Made by a program: the position numbers and the translations under genes
Notes under the pieces: model-generated
Databases searched by the model: none
What the model saw: only the letters and a program-made list of their open reading frames with translations
What the model was told of the DNA's origin: nothing
From: Calliopsis andreniformis
Taxonomy: Eukaryota; Arthropoda; Insecta; Hymenoptera; Andrenidae
Direction of reading: 5' to 3'
Length of the DNA: 64,000 nt
Assembly: GCF_051401765.1 (NCBI RefSeq)
Contig: NW_027480467.1
Coordinates: 1,240,001-1,304,000 of the forward strand
Part shown: piece after piece, positions 1 to 14,400 of the stretch
Layout: each line of letters begins with the position of its first letter
Position numbering within the stretch: the first letter of the stretch is position 1

Positions 1-751
1 AACCTCAATCCTCAGTCCTTAGTCCTGAAACCTCAATCCTCAAACCTCAGCCCTCATCCTCAATCCTCAATCCTCAATCCTCAATCCTCAATCCTCAATC
101 CTCAATCCTCAGTCCTCAATCCTCAATCCTCGATCTTCAATCCTCAGTCCCCAATCCTCAATCTTCAATCCTCAATCCTCAGTCCTCGATCCTCAGTCCT
201 CAATCCTCAATCCTCAATCCTCAATGTTCAATACGCAATACCCAATCCTCAACCTTCAATCCTCAATACTGAATCCTCAATCCTCTGTCCTCAATCCTCA
301 ATCCTCAGTCCTCAAACCTTAATCCTGAATCCTCAATCCCCATTCTTCAATCCTCAATACTCAGTCTTCAATCCTCAATCCTCAATCCTCAATCCTCAAT
401 CCTCAATCCTGATTCTTCAACCCTCAATACCCAGTCCTCAATCTTCAATCCTCAATCCTCAATCCTCAATCCTCATTCTTCAATCCTCAATACCCAATCC
501 TCAATCTTCAATCCTCAATCCTGAATCCTCAATCCTCAATCCTCATTCTTCAATCCTCAACACACAATCCTCAATCTTCAATCATCAATCCTCAATCCTC
601 AGACCTCAATCCTCAATCTTCAATCCTCAATACTCAATCTTCAATCCTCAATCCTCAATCCTCAATCCTCAGTCCTCATTCTTCAATCCTCATCACCCAA
701 TCCTCAATCTTCAATCCTCAATCCTCAATCCTCAATTCTCAATCCTCAATC

Positions 752-838
752 CTCAATCCTCAGACCTCAAACATCAATACTCAACCCTCAGTCCTCGTCC
801 TCAATCCGCAACCCTCAATCCTCAATCCTCATTCTACA
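752..838 (+). repeat. Recurrent cassette with TCGTCC hexamer (representative)
   Basis: A fixed string beginning TCAGACC TCAAACA TCAATAC and passing through TCAGTCC and the six-base unit TCGTCC. It recurs dozens of times in two main forms. One continues into GCAACCC and TCATTCT; the other starts TCAGACC TTAAACA and continues into ACAACAA. In translation this is the part that breaks the peptide pattern (Asn-Ile-Asn-Thr-Gln). It is useful as a landmark for aligning blocks. No function is suggested. Confidence 0.8.
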
Positions 839-2126
839 ATCCTCACTACCCAATCCTCAATCTTCAATCCTCAATCCTCAATCCTCAATTCTCAATCCTC
901 AATCCTCAGTCTTCAGTCCTCAAACCTCAATCCTCAACCCTCAGCCCTCATTCTCAATACTCCATCCTCAATTCTCAGTCCTCAGCACTCAAACCTCAAT
1001 CCTCAATCCTCAATACTCAACACTCAATCCTCAATCCTCAATCTTCAATCCTCAATACGCAATATTCAATCCTCGATCCTCAATTCTCAATCCTCAATCT
1101 TCAATCCTCAATCCTCAATCCTCAATCCTCAATCCTCATTCTTCAATCCTCAATACCCAATCCTCAATCTTCAATCCTCAATACTCAATCCTCAATTCTC
1201 AATGCTCAATCCTCAGTCCTCAGTTCTCAAACCTCAACCCTCAACCATCAGCCCTCATCCTCAATCCTCAATACTCAATCCTCAATCCTCAATCTTCAAT
1301 CCTCAATACTCAATCTTGAATAATCAATCCTCAATTCTCAATCCTCAATACTCAATACTCAATCGTCGATACTCAATCCCCTATCCTCAATCTTCAATCC
1401 TCAATCCTCAATCCTCAATCCTCAATCCTCAATCCTCAATCTTCAATCCTCAATACTCAGTCTTCAATCCTCAATCCTCAATCCTCAATCCTCAATCCTC
1501 AATCTTCAATCCTCAATACTCAATCGTCAATCCTCAATCTTCAATCCTCAATCCTCAATCCTCAATCCTCAATCCTCAATCCTCAATTCTCAATGCTCAA
1601 TCCTCAGTCCTCAGTTCTGAAACCTCAACCCTCAACCATCAGCCCTCATCCTCAATCCTCAATACTCAATCCTCAATCCTCAATCTTCAATCCTCAATAC
1701 TCAATCCTGATTCTTCAACACTCAATACCCAGTCCTCAATCTTCAATCCTCAATCCTCAATCCTTAATCCTCGATCCTCAATCCTCAATCGTCAGGCTGC
1801 AATCCTCAACACTCAATCTTCAACCCTCAATCCTCAATCCTCATTCCTCAATCCTCATTCTTCAATCCTCATTCCTCAATCCTCAATACCCAATCCTCAA
1901 TCTTCAATCTTCAATCCTCAATCCTCAATTCTCAATCGTCAATCCTCAGTCCTCAGTCCTCAAACTTCAATCGTCAAACCTCAGCCCTCATCCTCAATCC
2001 TCAATCCTCAATCTTCAATCCTCAATCCTCAATCCTCATGCCTCAACCCTCAATCCTCAATCCTCTGTCATCAAACCTCAATCCTGAATCCTCAATCCTG
2101 AATCCTCAATCTTCAGACCTCAGACC

Positions 2127-2273
2127 TGAACAATCAGATGTCAGTCCTCAATCGTCAATAGAATATTATCAATTCACAGTTATCAATACTCAATACTCAA
2201 TCTGCAATCTTCAAATTTCTATCCACAAACATCAATTCTCATCACTCGAATCTCAACACTCACTCCCCAATCC
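2127..2273 (+). repeat. Island A1
   Basis: A 21-heptad, 147-base stretch far from the consensus, with units TCAATAG, AATATTA, TCAATTC, ACAGTTT, GCAATCT and ACAAACA in order. It is the most AT-rich kind of sequence here. This copy alone has ACAGTTA for ACAGTTT (near 2181). Confidence 0.85.
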
Positions 2274-2514
2274 TCAATCTTCAATCCTGAATCGTCAATC
2301 CTCAATCCTCAATCCTCAATCTTCAATCATCTATACGAAATCCTCAATCCTCAATCCTCAATCCTCAATACTCAATCCTCAATTTTCAATCCTCAATACT
2401 CAATCTTCAATCCTCAATCCTCAATCCTCAATCCTCAATCCTCAATCCTCATTCTACAATCCTCAATACCCAATCCTCGATCTTCAATTCTCAATCCTCA
2501 ATCCTCAATTCTCA

Positions 2515-3479
2515 ATCCTCAATCCTCAGTCCTCAGTCCTCAAACCTCAATCCTCAACCCTCAGCCCTCATCCTCTATCCTCAATCCTCAATCCTGAATC
2601 CTCAATCCTCAATCCTCAGTCCTCAATCCTCAATCCTCGATCTTCAATCCTCAGTCCCCAATCCTCAATCTTCAATCCTCAATCCTCAGTCCTCGATCCT
2701 CAGTCCTCAATCATCAATCCTCAATCCTCAATGTTCAATACGCAATACCCAATCCTCAATCTTCAATCCTCAATACTGAATCCTCAATCCTCAGTCCTCA
2801 ATCCTCAATCCTCAGTCCTCAAACCTTAATCCTGAATCCTCAATCCCCAATCTTCAATCCTCAATACTCAGTCTTCAATCCTCAATCCTCAATCCTCAAT
2901 CCTCAATCCTCAATCCTGATTCTTCAACCCTCAATACCCAGTCCTCAATCTTCAATCCTCAATCCTCAATCTTCAATCCTCATTCTTCAATCCTCAATAC
3001 CCAATCCTCAATCTTCAATCCTCAATCCTGAATCCTCAATCCTCAATCCTCAATCCTCAATTCTCAATACTCAACCCTGAATCCTCAGTCCTCAAACCTC
3101 AAATCTCAATCTTCATTCCTCAATACTCAATCTTCAATCCTCCGTCCTCAATCCTCAAACATCAATCCTCAATCCTCATTCTACAATCCTCAATACCCAA
3201 TCCTCAATCTTCAATCCTCAATCCTCAATCCTCAATTCTCAATCCTCAATCCTCAGTCCTCAGTCCTCAAACCTCAATCCTCAACCCTCAGCCCTCATCC
3301 TCAATCCTCAATCCTCAATCCTCAATCCTCAATCCTCAATCCTCAGTCCTCAATCCTCAATCCTCGATCTTCAATCCTCAGTCCCCAATCCTCAATCTTC
3401 AATCCTCAATCCTCAGTCCTCGATCCTCAGTCCTCGATCCTCAATCCTCAATCCTCAATGTTCAATACGCAATACCCAA
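2515..3479 (+). repeat. Right flank of the 2,514-base unit
   Basis: Heptad array without islands. It matches the sequence after 22961 up to about 3130 (partner about 23596), apart from a 21-base (three-heptad) gain in the right copy near 23245. After 3130 the two diverge sharply: this copy reads into TCCGTCC-type units, the other into TCAGTCT-type units. That is a clear exchange breakpoint. Confidence 0.75.
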
Positions 3480-4435
3480 TCCTCAATCTTCAATCCTCAA
3501 TACTGAATCCTCAATCCTCAGTCCTCAATCCTCAATCCTCAGTCCTCAAACCTTAATCCTGAATCCTCAATCCCCAATCTTCAATCCTCAATACTCAGTC
3601 TTCAATCCTCAATCCTCAATCCTCAATCCTCAATCCTCAATCCTGATTCTTCAACCCTCAATACCCAGTACTCAATCTTCAATCCTCAATCCCCAATCCT
3701 CAATCCTCATTCTTCAATCCTCAATACCCAATCCTCAATCTTCAATCCTCAATCCTGAATCCTCAATCCTCAATCCTCATTCTTCAATCCTCAACACACA
3801 ATCCTCAATCTTCAATCCTCAATCCTCAATCCTCAGACCTCAATCCTCAATCTTCAATCCTCAATACTCAATCTTCAATCCTCAATCCTCAATCCTCAAT
3901 CCTCAGTCCTCATTCTTCAATCCTCATCACCCAATCCTCAATCTTCAATCCTCAATCCTCAATCCTCAATTCTCAATCCTCAATCCTCAATCCTCAGACC
4001 TCAAACATCAATACTCAACCCTAAGTCCTCGTCCTCAATCCGCAACCCTCAATCCTCAATCCTCATTCTACAATCCTCAATACCCAATCCTCAATCCTCA
4101 ATCCTCAATCCTCAATCCTCAATTCTCAATCCTCAATCCTCAGTCCTCAGTCCTCAAACCTCAATCCTCAACCCTCAGCCCTCATTCTCAATCCTCAATC
4201 CTCAATTCTCAGTCCTCAGCACGCAAACCTCAATCCTCAATCCTCAATACTCAACACTCAATCCTCAATCCTCAATCTTCAATCCTCAATACTCAATATT
4301 CAATCCTCGATCCTCAATTCTCATTCCTCAATCTTCAATCCTCAATCCTCAACCCTCAATCCTCAATCCTCATTCTTCAATCCTCAATACCCAATCCTCA
4401 ATCTTCAATCCTCAATACTCAATCCTTAATTCTCA

Positions 4436-4620
4436 ATGCTCAATCCTCAGTCCTCAGTTCTCAAACCTCAACCCTCAACCATCAGCCCTCATCCTCAATC
4501 CTCAATACTCAATCCTCAATCCTCAATCTTCAATCCTCAATACTCAATCTTCAATAATCAATCCTCAATTCTCAATCCTCAATACTCAATACTCAATCGT
4601 CGATACTCAATCCCCTATCC
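4436..4620 (+). repeat. Recurrent ATG-bearing cassette (representative)
   Basis: A fixed string of about 185 bases starting ATGCTCAATCC, then TCAGTCC TCAGTTC TCAAACC TCAACCC, the hexamer TCATCC, a TCAATAA unit, and ending TCGATAC TCAATCC CCTATCC. Copies begin near 1202, 1593, 4436, 5391, 6270, 8365, 8595, 9230, 12330, 13285, 14164, 16266, 16496, 17131, 19135, 19526, 21649, 22040, 24254, 25860, 28061, 28996, 29950, 30878, 31756, 32684, 36039, 38608, 43048, 44018, 45198, 48683, 49653, 50833, 51936, 55485, 56113, 57048, 61889 and 62490. Subtypes differ at TCAGCCC versus TCATCCC and at the end. It provides most apparent start codons, which is why so many reading frames begin alike. Confidence 0.85.
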
Positions 4621-7600
4621 TCAATCTTCAATCCTCAATCCTCAATCCTCAATTCTCAATCCTCAATCCTCAGTCCTCAGTCCTCAAACCTCAATCCTCA
4701 AACCTCAGCCCTCATTCACAATCCTCAATCCGCAATTCTCAGTCCTCAGCACTCAAACCTCAATCCTCAACCATCAGACCTCATCCTCAGTCCTCAATTA
4801 TCAATCCACAATCCTCAATCTTCAATCCTCAATACTCAATCTTCTATCCTCAATCCTCAGTCCTCTAACCTCAATTCTGATTCCTCAATGCTCTATCTTC
4901 AATCCTCAACCTTCAGTCCTCAATACTCAACTATCAGTCCTCAATTCTCAATACTCAATCCTCAATCCTCAATCTCCAATCCTAAATCCTCAATCCTCAA
5001 TCCTCAATCCTCAATCCTCATTCTACAATCCACAATACCCAATCCTCAATCTTCAATGCTCAATCCTCAATCCTCAATTCTCAATCCTCAATCCTCAGTC
5101 CTCAGTCCTCAAACCTCAATCCTCAACCCTCAGCCCTCATTCTCAATCCTCAATCCTCAATTCTCAGTCCTCAGCCCTCAAACCTCAATCCTCAATCCTC
5201 AATTCCCAACACTCAATCCTCAATCCTCAATCTTCAATCCTCAATACTCAATATTCAATCCTCGATCCTCAATTCTCAATCCTCAATCTTCAAACCTCAA
5301 TCCTCAATCCTCAATCCTCAATCCTCATTCTTCAATCCTCAATACCCAATCCTCAATCGTCAATCCTCAATCCTCAATCCTCAATTCTCAATGCTCAATC
5401 CTCAGTCCTCAGTTCTCAAACCTCAACCCTCAACGTTCAGCCCTCATCCTCAATCCTCAATACTCAATACTCAATCCTCAATATTCAATCCTCAATACTC
5501 AATCTTCAAAAATCAATCCTCAATTCCCAATGCTCAATACTCAATACTCAATCATCGATACTCAATCCCCAATCCTCAATCTTCAATCCTCAATCCTCAA
5601 TCCTCAATCCTCAATCCTCAATCCTCAACCTTCAATCCTCAATACTCAATCTTCAATCCTCAATCCTCAATCCTCAATCCTCAATCATCAATCCTCAATC
5701 CTCAACAGTCAATCATCAATACTCAGTCTTCAATCCTCAATCCTCAATGCTCAATCATCAATCCTCATTCTTCAATCCTCAATACACAATCCTCAATCTT
5801 CAATCCTCAATCCTCAATCCTCAATTCTCAATCCCTAATCCTCAATCCTCAGACCTTAAACATCAATACTCAACCCTCAGTCCTCGTCCTCGATCCACAA
5901 CAATCAATCCTCAATCCTCAATCTTCAATCATCAATATTCAATCTTCAGTCCTCAATCCTCAATCCTCAATCCTCAATCCTCAATCCTCAACGTTCAGTC
6001 CGCAATACCCAATCCTCAATCTTCAATCCTAAATCCTCAATCCTCAATCCTCAATCCTCAATCCTCAATTCTCAATATTCAATCCTGAATCCTCAGTCCT
6101 CAAACCTCAAATCTCAATCTTCAATCCTCAATACTCAATCTTCAATCCTCCGTCCTCAATCCTCAAACATCAATCCTCAATCCTCAATCGTCAGGCTTCA
6201 ATCCTCATCCTTCAGTCCTCAATACCCAATCCTCAATCTTCAATCCTCAATCCTCAATCCTCATTCTCAATGCTCAATCCTCAGTCCTCAGTTCTCAAAC
6301 CTCAAACCTCAACCATCATCCCTCATCCTCAATCCTCAATACTCAATCCTCAATCCTCAATCTTCAATCCTAAATATTCAATCTTCAATAATCAATCCTC
6401 AATTCTCAATCCTCAATACTCATTCCTCAATCGTCGATCCTCATTCCACAATCCTCAATCTTCAATCCTCAATCCTCAATCCTCAATCCTCAATCCTCAA
6501 TCTTCAATCCTCAATACTCAATCTTCAATCCTCAATCCTCAATCCTCAATCCTCAATCCTCAATCCTCAATTCTCAATCCTCAACCATCAATCATCAATA
6601 CTCAGTCTTCAATCCTCAATCCTCAATCCTCAATCGTCAATCCTCATTCTTCAATCCTCAATACGCAATCCTCAATCTTCAATCCCCAATCCTCAATCCT
6701 CAATTCTCAATCCTTAATCCTCAATCCTCAGACCTTAAACATCAATACTCAACCCTCAGTCCTCGTCCTCAATCTACAACAATCAATCCTCAATCCTCAA
6801 TCTTCAATCATCAATATCCAATCTTCAGTCCTCAATGCTCAATCCTCAATCCTCAATCCTCAATCCTCAATGTCCAATCCGCAATACCCAATCCTCAATC
6901 TTCAATCCTCAATCCTCAGTCCTCAATCCTGAATCCTCAATACTCAATCCTCAATCCTCAGTCCTCAAACCTCAAAACTCAATCTTCAATCCTCAATACT
7001 CAATCTTCAATCCTCCGTACTCAATCCGCAATCCTCAATCCTCAATCCTCAATCGTCAGGCTCCAATCCTCAATACTCAATCTTCAATCCTCAATCCTCA
7101 ATCCTCAATCCTCATCCTTCAATCCTCAATACCCAATCCTCAATCTTCAATCCTCAATCCTCAGTCCTCAATTCTCAAACCTCAATCCTCAGTCCTTAGT
7201 CCTGAAACCTCAATCCTCAACCCTCAGCCCTCATCCTCAATCCTCAATCCTCAATCCTCAATCCTCAATCCTCAATCCTCAGTCCTCAATCCTCAATCCT
7301 CGATCTTCAATCCTCAGTCCCCAATCCTCAACCTTCAATCCTCAATCCTGAGTCCTCGATCCTCAGTCCTCAATCCTCAATCCTCAATCCTCAATGTTCA
7401 ATACGCAATACCCAATCCTCAATCTTCAATCCTCAATACTGAATCCTCAATCCTCAGTCCTCAATCCTCAATCCTCAGTCCTCAAACCTTAATCCTGAAT
7501 CATCAATCCCCAATCTTCAATCCTCAATACTCAGTCTTCAATCCTCAATCCTCAATCCTCAATCCTCAATCCTCAATCCTGATTCTTCAACCCTCAATAC

Positions 7601-10600
7601 CCAGTCCTCAATCTTCAATCCTCAATCCTCAATCCTCAATCCTCATTCTTCAATCCTCAATACCCAATCCTCAATCTTCAATCCTCAATCCTGAATCCTC
7701 AATCCTCAATCCTCATTCTTCAATCCTCAACACACAATCCTCAATCTTCAATCCTCAATCCTCAATCCTCAGACCTCAATCCTCAATCTTCAATCCTCAA
7801 TACTCAATCTTCAATCCTCAATCCTCAATCCTCAGTCTTCATTCTTCAATCCTCATCACCCAATCCTCAATCTTCAATCCTCAATCCTCAATCCTCAATT
7901 CTCAATCCTCAATCCTCAATCCTCAGACCTCAAACATCAATACTCAACCCTCAGTCCTCGTCCTCAATCCGCAACCCTCAATCCTCAATCCTCATTCTAC
8001 AATCCTCAATACCCAATCCTCAATCTTCAATCCTCAATCCTCAATCCTCAATTCTCAATCCTCAATCCTCAGTCCTCAGTCCTCAAACCTCAATCCTCAA
8101 CCCTCAGCCCTCATTCTCAATACTCAATCCTCAATTCTCAGTCCTCAGCACTCAAACCTCAATCCTCAATCCTCAATACTCAACACTCAATCCTCAATCC
8201 TCAATCTTCAATCCTCAATACTCAATATTCAATCCTCGATCCTCAATTCTCAATCCTCAATCTTCAATCCTCAATCCTCAATCCTCAATCCTCAATCCTC
8301 ATTCTTCAATCCTCAATACCCAATCCTCAATCTTCAATCCTCAATACTCAATCCTCAATTCTCAATGCTCAATCCTCAGTCCTCAGTCCTCAAACCTCAA
8401 CCCTCAACCATCAGCCCTCATCCTCAATCCTCAATACTCAATCCTCAATCCTCAATCTTCAATCCTCAATACTCAATCTTCAATAATCAATCCTCAATCC
8501 TCAATCCTCAATCCTCAATCATCAATCCTCAATCCTCAACCTTCAATCATCAATACTCAGTCTTCAATCCTCAATCCTCAATCCTCAATTCTCAATGCTC
8601 AATCCTCAGTCCTCAGTTCTCAAACCTCAACCCTCAACCATCATCCCTCATCCTCAATCCTCAATACTCAGTCCTCAATCCTCAATCTTCAATCCTCAAT
8701 ATTCAATCTTCAATAATCAATCCTCAATTCTCAATCCTCAATACTCAATCCTCAATCGTCGATCCTCAATCCCCAATCCTCAATCTTCAATCCTCAATCC
8801 TCAATCCTCAATCCTCAATCCTCAATCTTCAATCCTCAATACTCAATCGTCAATCCTCAATCCTCAATCCTCAATCCTCAATCCTCAATGCTCAATCCTC
8901 AGTCCTCAGTCCCCAATCCTCAATCTTCAATCCTCAATCCTCAATCCTCAATCCTCAATCCTCAATCCTCAATCCTCAATTCTCAATACTCAATCCTGAA
9001 TCCTCAGTCCTCAACCCTCAAATCTCAATCTTCAATCCTCAATACTCAATCTTCAATCCTCCGTCCTCAATCCTCAATCATCAATCCTCAATCCTCAATC
9101 GTCAGGCTTCAATCCTCAATACTCAATCTTCAATCCTCAATCCTCAATCCTCAATCCTCAATCCTCATCCTTCAGTCCTCAATACCCAATCCTCAATCTT
9201 CAATCCTCAATCCTCAATCCTCATTCGCAATGCTCAATCCTCAGTCCTCAGTTCTCAAACCTCAACCCTCAACCATCATCCCTCATCCTCAATCCTCAAT
9301 ACTCAATCCTCAATCCTCAATCTTCAATCCTCAATATTCAATCTTCAATAATCAATCCTCAATTCTCAATCCTCAATACTCATTCCTCAATCGTCGATCC
9401 TCATTCCCCAATCCTCAATCTTCAATCCTCAATCCTCAATCCTCAATCCTCAATCCTCAATCTTCAATCCTCAATTCCCAATCCTCAATCGTCAATCCTC
9501 ATTCTTCAATCCTAAATACGCAATCCTCAATCTTCAATCCTCAATCCTCAATCCTCAATTCTCAATCCTTAATCCTCAATCCTCAGACCTTAAACATCAA
9601 TACTCAACCCTCAGTCCTCGTCCTCAATCTACAACAATCAATCCTCAATCCTCAATCTTCAATCATCAATATCCAATCTTCAGTCCTCAATGCTCAATCC
9701 TCAATCCTCAATCCTCAATCCTCAATGTCCAATCCGCAATACCCAATCCTCAATCTTCAATCCTCAATCCTCAGTCCTCAATCCTCAATCCTCAATACTC
9801 AATCCTCAATCCTCAGTCCTCAAACCTCAAAACTCAATCTTCAATCCTCAATACTCAACCTTCAATCCTCCGTACTCAATCCGCAATCCTCAATCCTCAA
9901 TCCTCAATCGTCAGGCTCCAATCCTCAATACTCAATCTTCAATCCTCAATCCTCAATCCTCAATCCTCATCCTTCAATCCTCAATACCCAATCCTCAATC
10001 TTCAATCCTCAATCCTCAATCCTCAATTCTCAAACCTCAATCCTCAGTCCTTAGTCCTGAAACCTCAATCCTCAAACCTCAGCCCTCATCCTCAATCCTC
10101 AATCCTCAATCCTCAATCCTCAATCCTCAATCCTCAATCCTCAGTCCTCAATCCTCAATCCTCGATCTTCAATCCTCAGTCCCCAATCCTCAATCTTCAA
10201 TCCTCAATCCTCAGTCCTCGATCCTCAGTCCTCAATCCTCAATCCTCAATCCTCAATGTTCAATACGCAATACCCAATCCTCAACCTTCAATCCTCAATA
10301 CTGAATCCTCAATCCTCAGTCCTCAATCCTCAATCCTCAGTCCTCAAACCTTAATCCTGAATCCTCAATCCCCATTCTTCAATCCTCAATACTCAGTCTT
10401 CAATCCTCAATCCTCAATTCTCAATCCTCAATCCTCAATCCTGATTCTTCAACCCTCAATACCCAGTCCTCAATCTTCAATCCTCAATCCTCAATCCTCA
10501 ATCCTCATTCTTCAATCCTCAATACCCAATCCTCAATCTTCAATCCTCAATCCTGAATCCTCAATCCTCAATCCTCATTCTTCAATCCTCAACACACAAT

Positions 10601-10939
10601 CCTCAATCTTCAATCATCAATCCTCAATCCTCAGACCTCAATCCTCAATCTTCAATCCTCAATACTCAATCTTCAATCCTCAATCCTCAATCCTCAATCC
10701 TCAGTCCTCATTCTTCAATCCTCATCACCCAATCCTCAATCTTCAATCCTCAATCCTCAATCCTCAATTCTCAATCCTCAATCCTCAATCCTCAATCCTC
10801 AGACCTCAAACATCAATACTCAACCCTCAGTCCTCGTCCTCAATCCGCAACCCTCAATCCTCAATCCTCATTCTACAATCCTCACTACCCAATCCTCAAT
10901 CTTCAATCCTCAATCCTCAATCCTCAATTCTCAATCCTC

Positions 10940-11183
10940 AATCCTCAGTCTTCAGTCCTCAAACCTCAATCCTCAACCCTCAGCCCTCATTCTCAATACT
11001 CCATCCTCAATTCTCAGTCCTCAGCACTCAAACCTCAATCCTCAATCCTCAATACTCAACACTCAATCCTCAATCCTCAATCTTCAATCCTCAATACGCA
11101 ATATTCAATCCTCGATCCTCAATTCTCAATCCTCAATCTTCAATCCTCAATACTGAATCCTCAATCCTCAGTCCTCAATCCTC
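10940..11183 (+). repeat. 244-base tandem duplication, copy 1
   Basis: The string TCAGTCT TCAGTCC TCAAACC, through the hexamer TCATTC and the rare unit TCCATCC, occurs at 10947 and again at 11191. The period of 244 equals 34 heptads plus one hexamer. Edges are accurate to about one or two units because the flanks are also heptads. Confidence 0.8.
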
Positions 11184-11427
11184 AATCCTCAGTCTTCAGT
11201 CCTCAAACCTCAATCCTCAACCCTCAGCCCTCATTCTCAATACTCCATCCTCAATTCTCAGTCCTCAGCACTCAAACCTCAATCCTCAATCCTCAATACT
11301 CAACACTCAATCCTCAATCCTCAATCTTCAATCCTCAATACGCAATATTCAATCCTCGATCCTCAATTCTCAATCCTCAATCTTCAATCCTCAATACTGA
11401 ATCCTCAATCCTCAGTCCTCAATCCTC
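11184..11427 (+). repeat. 244-base tandem duplication, copy 2
   Basis: Second copy of the preceding 244-base unit. It spans the junction of the 7.9-kb copies and is absent from the equivalent place near 19040, so it arose after, or together with, that larger exchange. Confidence 0.8.
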
Positions 11428-14400
11428 AATCCTCAGTCCTCAAACCTTAATCCTGAATCCTCAATCCCCAATCTTCAATCCTCAATACTCAGTCTTCAAT
11501 CCTCAATCCTCAATCCTCAATCCTCAATCCTCAATCCTGATTCTTCAACCCTCAATACCCAGTACTCAATCTTCAATCCTCAATCCCCAATCCTCAATCC
11601 TCATTCTTCAATCCTCAATACCCAATCCTCAATCTTCAATCCTCAATCCTGAATCCTCAATCCTCAATCCTCATTCTTCAATCCTCAACACACAATCCTC
11701 AATCTTCAATCCTCAATCCTCAATCCTCAGACCTCAATCCTCAATCTTCAATCCTCAATACTCAATCTTCAATCCTCAATCCTCAATCCTCAATCCTCAG
11801 TCCTCATTCTTCAATCCTCATCACCCAATCCTCAATCTTCAATCCTCAATCCTCAATCCTCAATTCTCAATCCTCAATCCTCAATCCTCAGACCTCAAAC
11901 ATCAATACTCAACCCTCAGTCCTCGTCCTCAATCCGCAACCCTCAATCCTCAATCCTCATTCTACAATCCTCAATACCCAATCCTCAATCCTCAATCCTC
12001 AATCCTCAATCCTCAATTCTCAATCCTCAATCCTCAGTCCTCAGTCCTCAAACCTCAATCCTCAACCCTCAGCCCTCATTCTCAATCCTCAATCCTCAAT
12101 TCTCAGTCCTCAGCACGCAAACCTCAATCCTCAATCCTCAATACTCAACACTCAATCCTCAATCCTCAATCTTCAATCCTCAATACTCAATATTCAATCC
12201 TCGATCCTCAATTCTCATTCCTCAATCTTCAATCCTCAATCCTCAACCCTCAATCCTCAATCCTCATTCTTCAATCCTCAATACCCAATCCTCAATCTTC
12301 AATCCTCAATACTCAATCCTTAATTCTCAATGCTCAATCCTCAGTCCTCAGTTCTCAAACCTCAACCCTCAACCATTAGCCCTCATCCTCAATCCTCAAT
12401 ACTCAATCCTCAATCCTCAATCTTCAATCCTCAATACTCAATCTTCAATAATCAATCCTCAATTCTCAATCCTCAATACTCAATACTCAATCGTCGATAC
12501 TCAATCCCCTATCCTCAATCTTCAATCCTCAATCCTCAATCCTCAATTCTCAATCCTCAATCCTCAGTCCTCAGTCCTCAAACCTCAATCCTCAAACCTC
12601 AGCCCTCATTCACAATCCTCAATCCGCAATTCTCAGTCCTCAGCACTCAAACCTCAATCCTCAACCATCAGACCTCATCCTCAGTCCTCAATTATCAATC
12701 CACAATCCTCAATCTTCAATCCTCAATACTCAATCTTCTATCCTCAATCCTCAGTCCTCTAACCTCAATTCTGAATCCTCAATGCTCTATCTTCAATCCT
12801 CAACCTTCAGGCCTCAATACTCAACTATCAGTCCTCAATTCTCAATACTCAATCCTCAATCCTCAATCTCCAATCCTAAATCCTCAATCCTCAATCCTCA
12901 ATCCTCAATCCTCATTCTACAATCCACAATACCCAATCCTCAATCTTCAATGCTCAATCCTCAATCCTCAATTCTCAATCCTCAATCCTCAGTCCTCAGT
13001 CCTCAAACCTCAATCCTCAACCCTCAGCCCTCATTCTCAATCCTCAATCCTCAATTCTCAGTCCTCAGCCCTCAAACCTCAATCCTCAATCCTCAATTCC
13101 CAACACTCAATCCTCAATCCTCAATCTTCAATCCTCAATACTCAATATTCAATCCTCGATCCTCAATTCTCAATCCTCAATCTTCAAACCTCAATCCTCA
13201 ATCCTCAATCCTCAATCCTCATTCTTCAATCCTCAATACCCAATCCTCAATCGTCAATCCTCAATCCTCAATCCTCAATTCTCAATGCTCAATCCTCAGT
13301 CCTCAGTTCTCAAACCTCAACCCTCAACGTTCAGCCCTCATCCTCAATCCTCAATACTCAATACTCAATCCTCAATATTCAATCCTCAATACTCAATCTT
13401 CAAAAATCAATCCTCAATTCCCAATGCTCAATACTCAATACTCAATCATCGATACTCAATCCCCAATCCTCAATCTTCAATCCTCAATCCTCAATCCTCA
13501 ATCCTCAATCCTCAATCCTCAACCTTCAATCCTCAATACTCAATCTTCAATCCTCAATCCTCAATCCTCAATCCTCAATCATCAATCCTCAATCCTCAAC
13601 AGTCAATCATCAATACTCAGTCTTCAATCCTCAATCCTCAATGCTCAATCATCAATCCTCATTCTTCAATCCTCAATACACAATCCTCAATCTTCAATCC
13701 TCAATCCTCAATCCTCAATTCTCAATCCCTAATCCTCAATCCTCAGACCTTAAACATCAATACTCAACCCTCAGTCCTCGTCCTCGATCCACAACAATCA
13801 ATCCTCAATCCTCAATCTTCAATCATCAATATTCAATCTTCAGTCCTCAATCCTCAATCCTCAATCCTCAATCCTCAATCCTCAACGTTCAGTCCGCAAT
13901 ACCCAATCCTCAATCTTCAATCCTAAATCCTCAATCCTCAATCCTCAATCCTCAATCCTCAATTCTCAATATTCAATCCTGAATCCTCAGTCCTCAAACC
14001 TCAAATCTCAATCTTCAATCCTCAATACTCAATCTTCAATCCTCCGTCCTCAATCCTCAAACATCAATCCTCAATCCTCAATCGTCAGGCTTCAATCCTC
14101 ATCCTTCAGTCCTCAATACCCAATCCTCAATCTTCAATCCTCAATCCTCAATCCTCATTCTCAATGCTCAATCCTCAGTCCTCAGTTCTCAAACCTCAAA
14201 CCTCAACCATCATCCCTCATCCTCAATCCTCAATACTCAATCCTCAATCCTCAATCTTCAATCCTAAATATTCAATCTTCAATAATCAATCCTCAATTCT
14301 CAATCCTCAATACTCATTCCTCAATCGTCGATCCTCATTCCACAATCCTCAATCTTCAATCCTCAATCCTCAATCCTCAATCCTCAATCCTCAATCTTCA

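Larger units (their letters stand above)
1..2514 (+). repeat. 2,514-base higher-order unit, copy 1
   Basis: This is the same variant string as 17934-20447 and 20448-22961. My count gives 354 heptads plus six six-base units (near 50, 797, 949, 1255, 1645 and 1985), which sums to 2,514. It contains two copies of the ATG-bearing cassette (1202 and 1593) and island A1. Unlike copy 2, it continues at 2515 into a flank that also follows copy 3. The window opens at the unit edge by chance or because windowing cut there; what lies to the left is unknown. Confidence 0.85.
3480..11373 (+). repeat. 7.9-kb tandem duplication, copy 1
   Basis: Every landmark here recurs 7,894 bases downstream (7,901 over part of the right half, through compensating 7-base steps). 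The left edge is sharp: before about 3478 the sequence reads TCAATGT TCAATAC GCAATAC, whereas before 11372 it reads a different string ending TCAATTC TCAATCC TCAATCT. The copies differ at few places I could see, for example 4023 A versus 11917 C and 4483 C versus 12377 T. No 147-base island lies inside. Confidence 0.85.

Noticed and set aside
2127..2273. 147-base island length equal to the DNA on one nucleosome
   Set aside because: I set the island edges at unit boundaries by eye, so the match in length has no weight by itself.
4888..5838. Pairs or triples of long frames overlapping in different frames
   Set aside because: Dual coding would be remarkable, but a repeat of seven bases makes all frames open automatically.
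6835..9351. Longest + strand reading frame (838 codons) and many others of 64 to 598 codons
   Set aside because: All are the same seven-residue cycle read from a stop-free heptad repeat. Overlapping frames give the same peptide, no ribosome-binding site or codon bias is seen, and starts and stops sit at random variant units.
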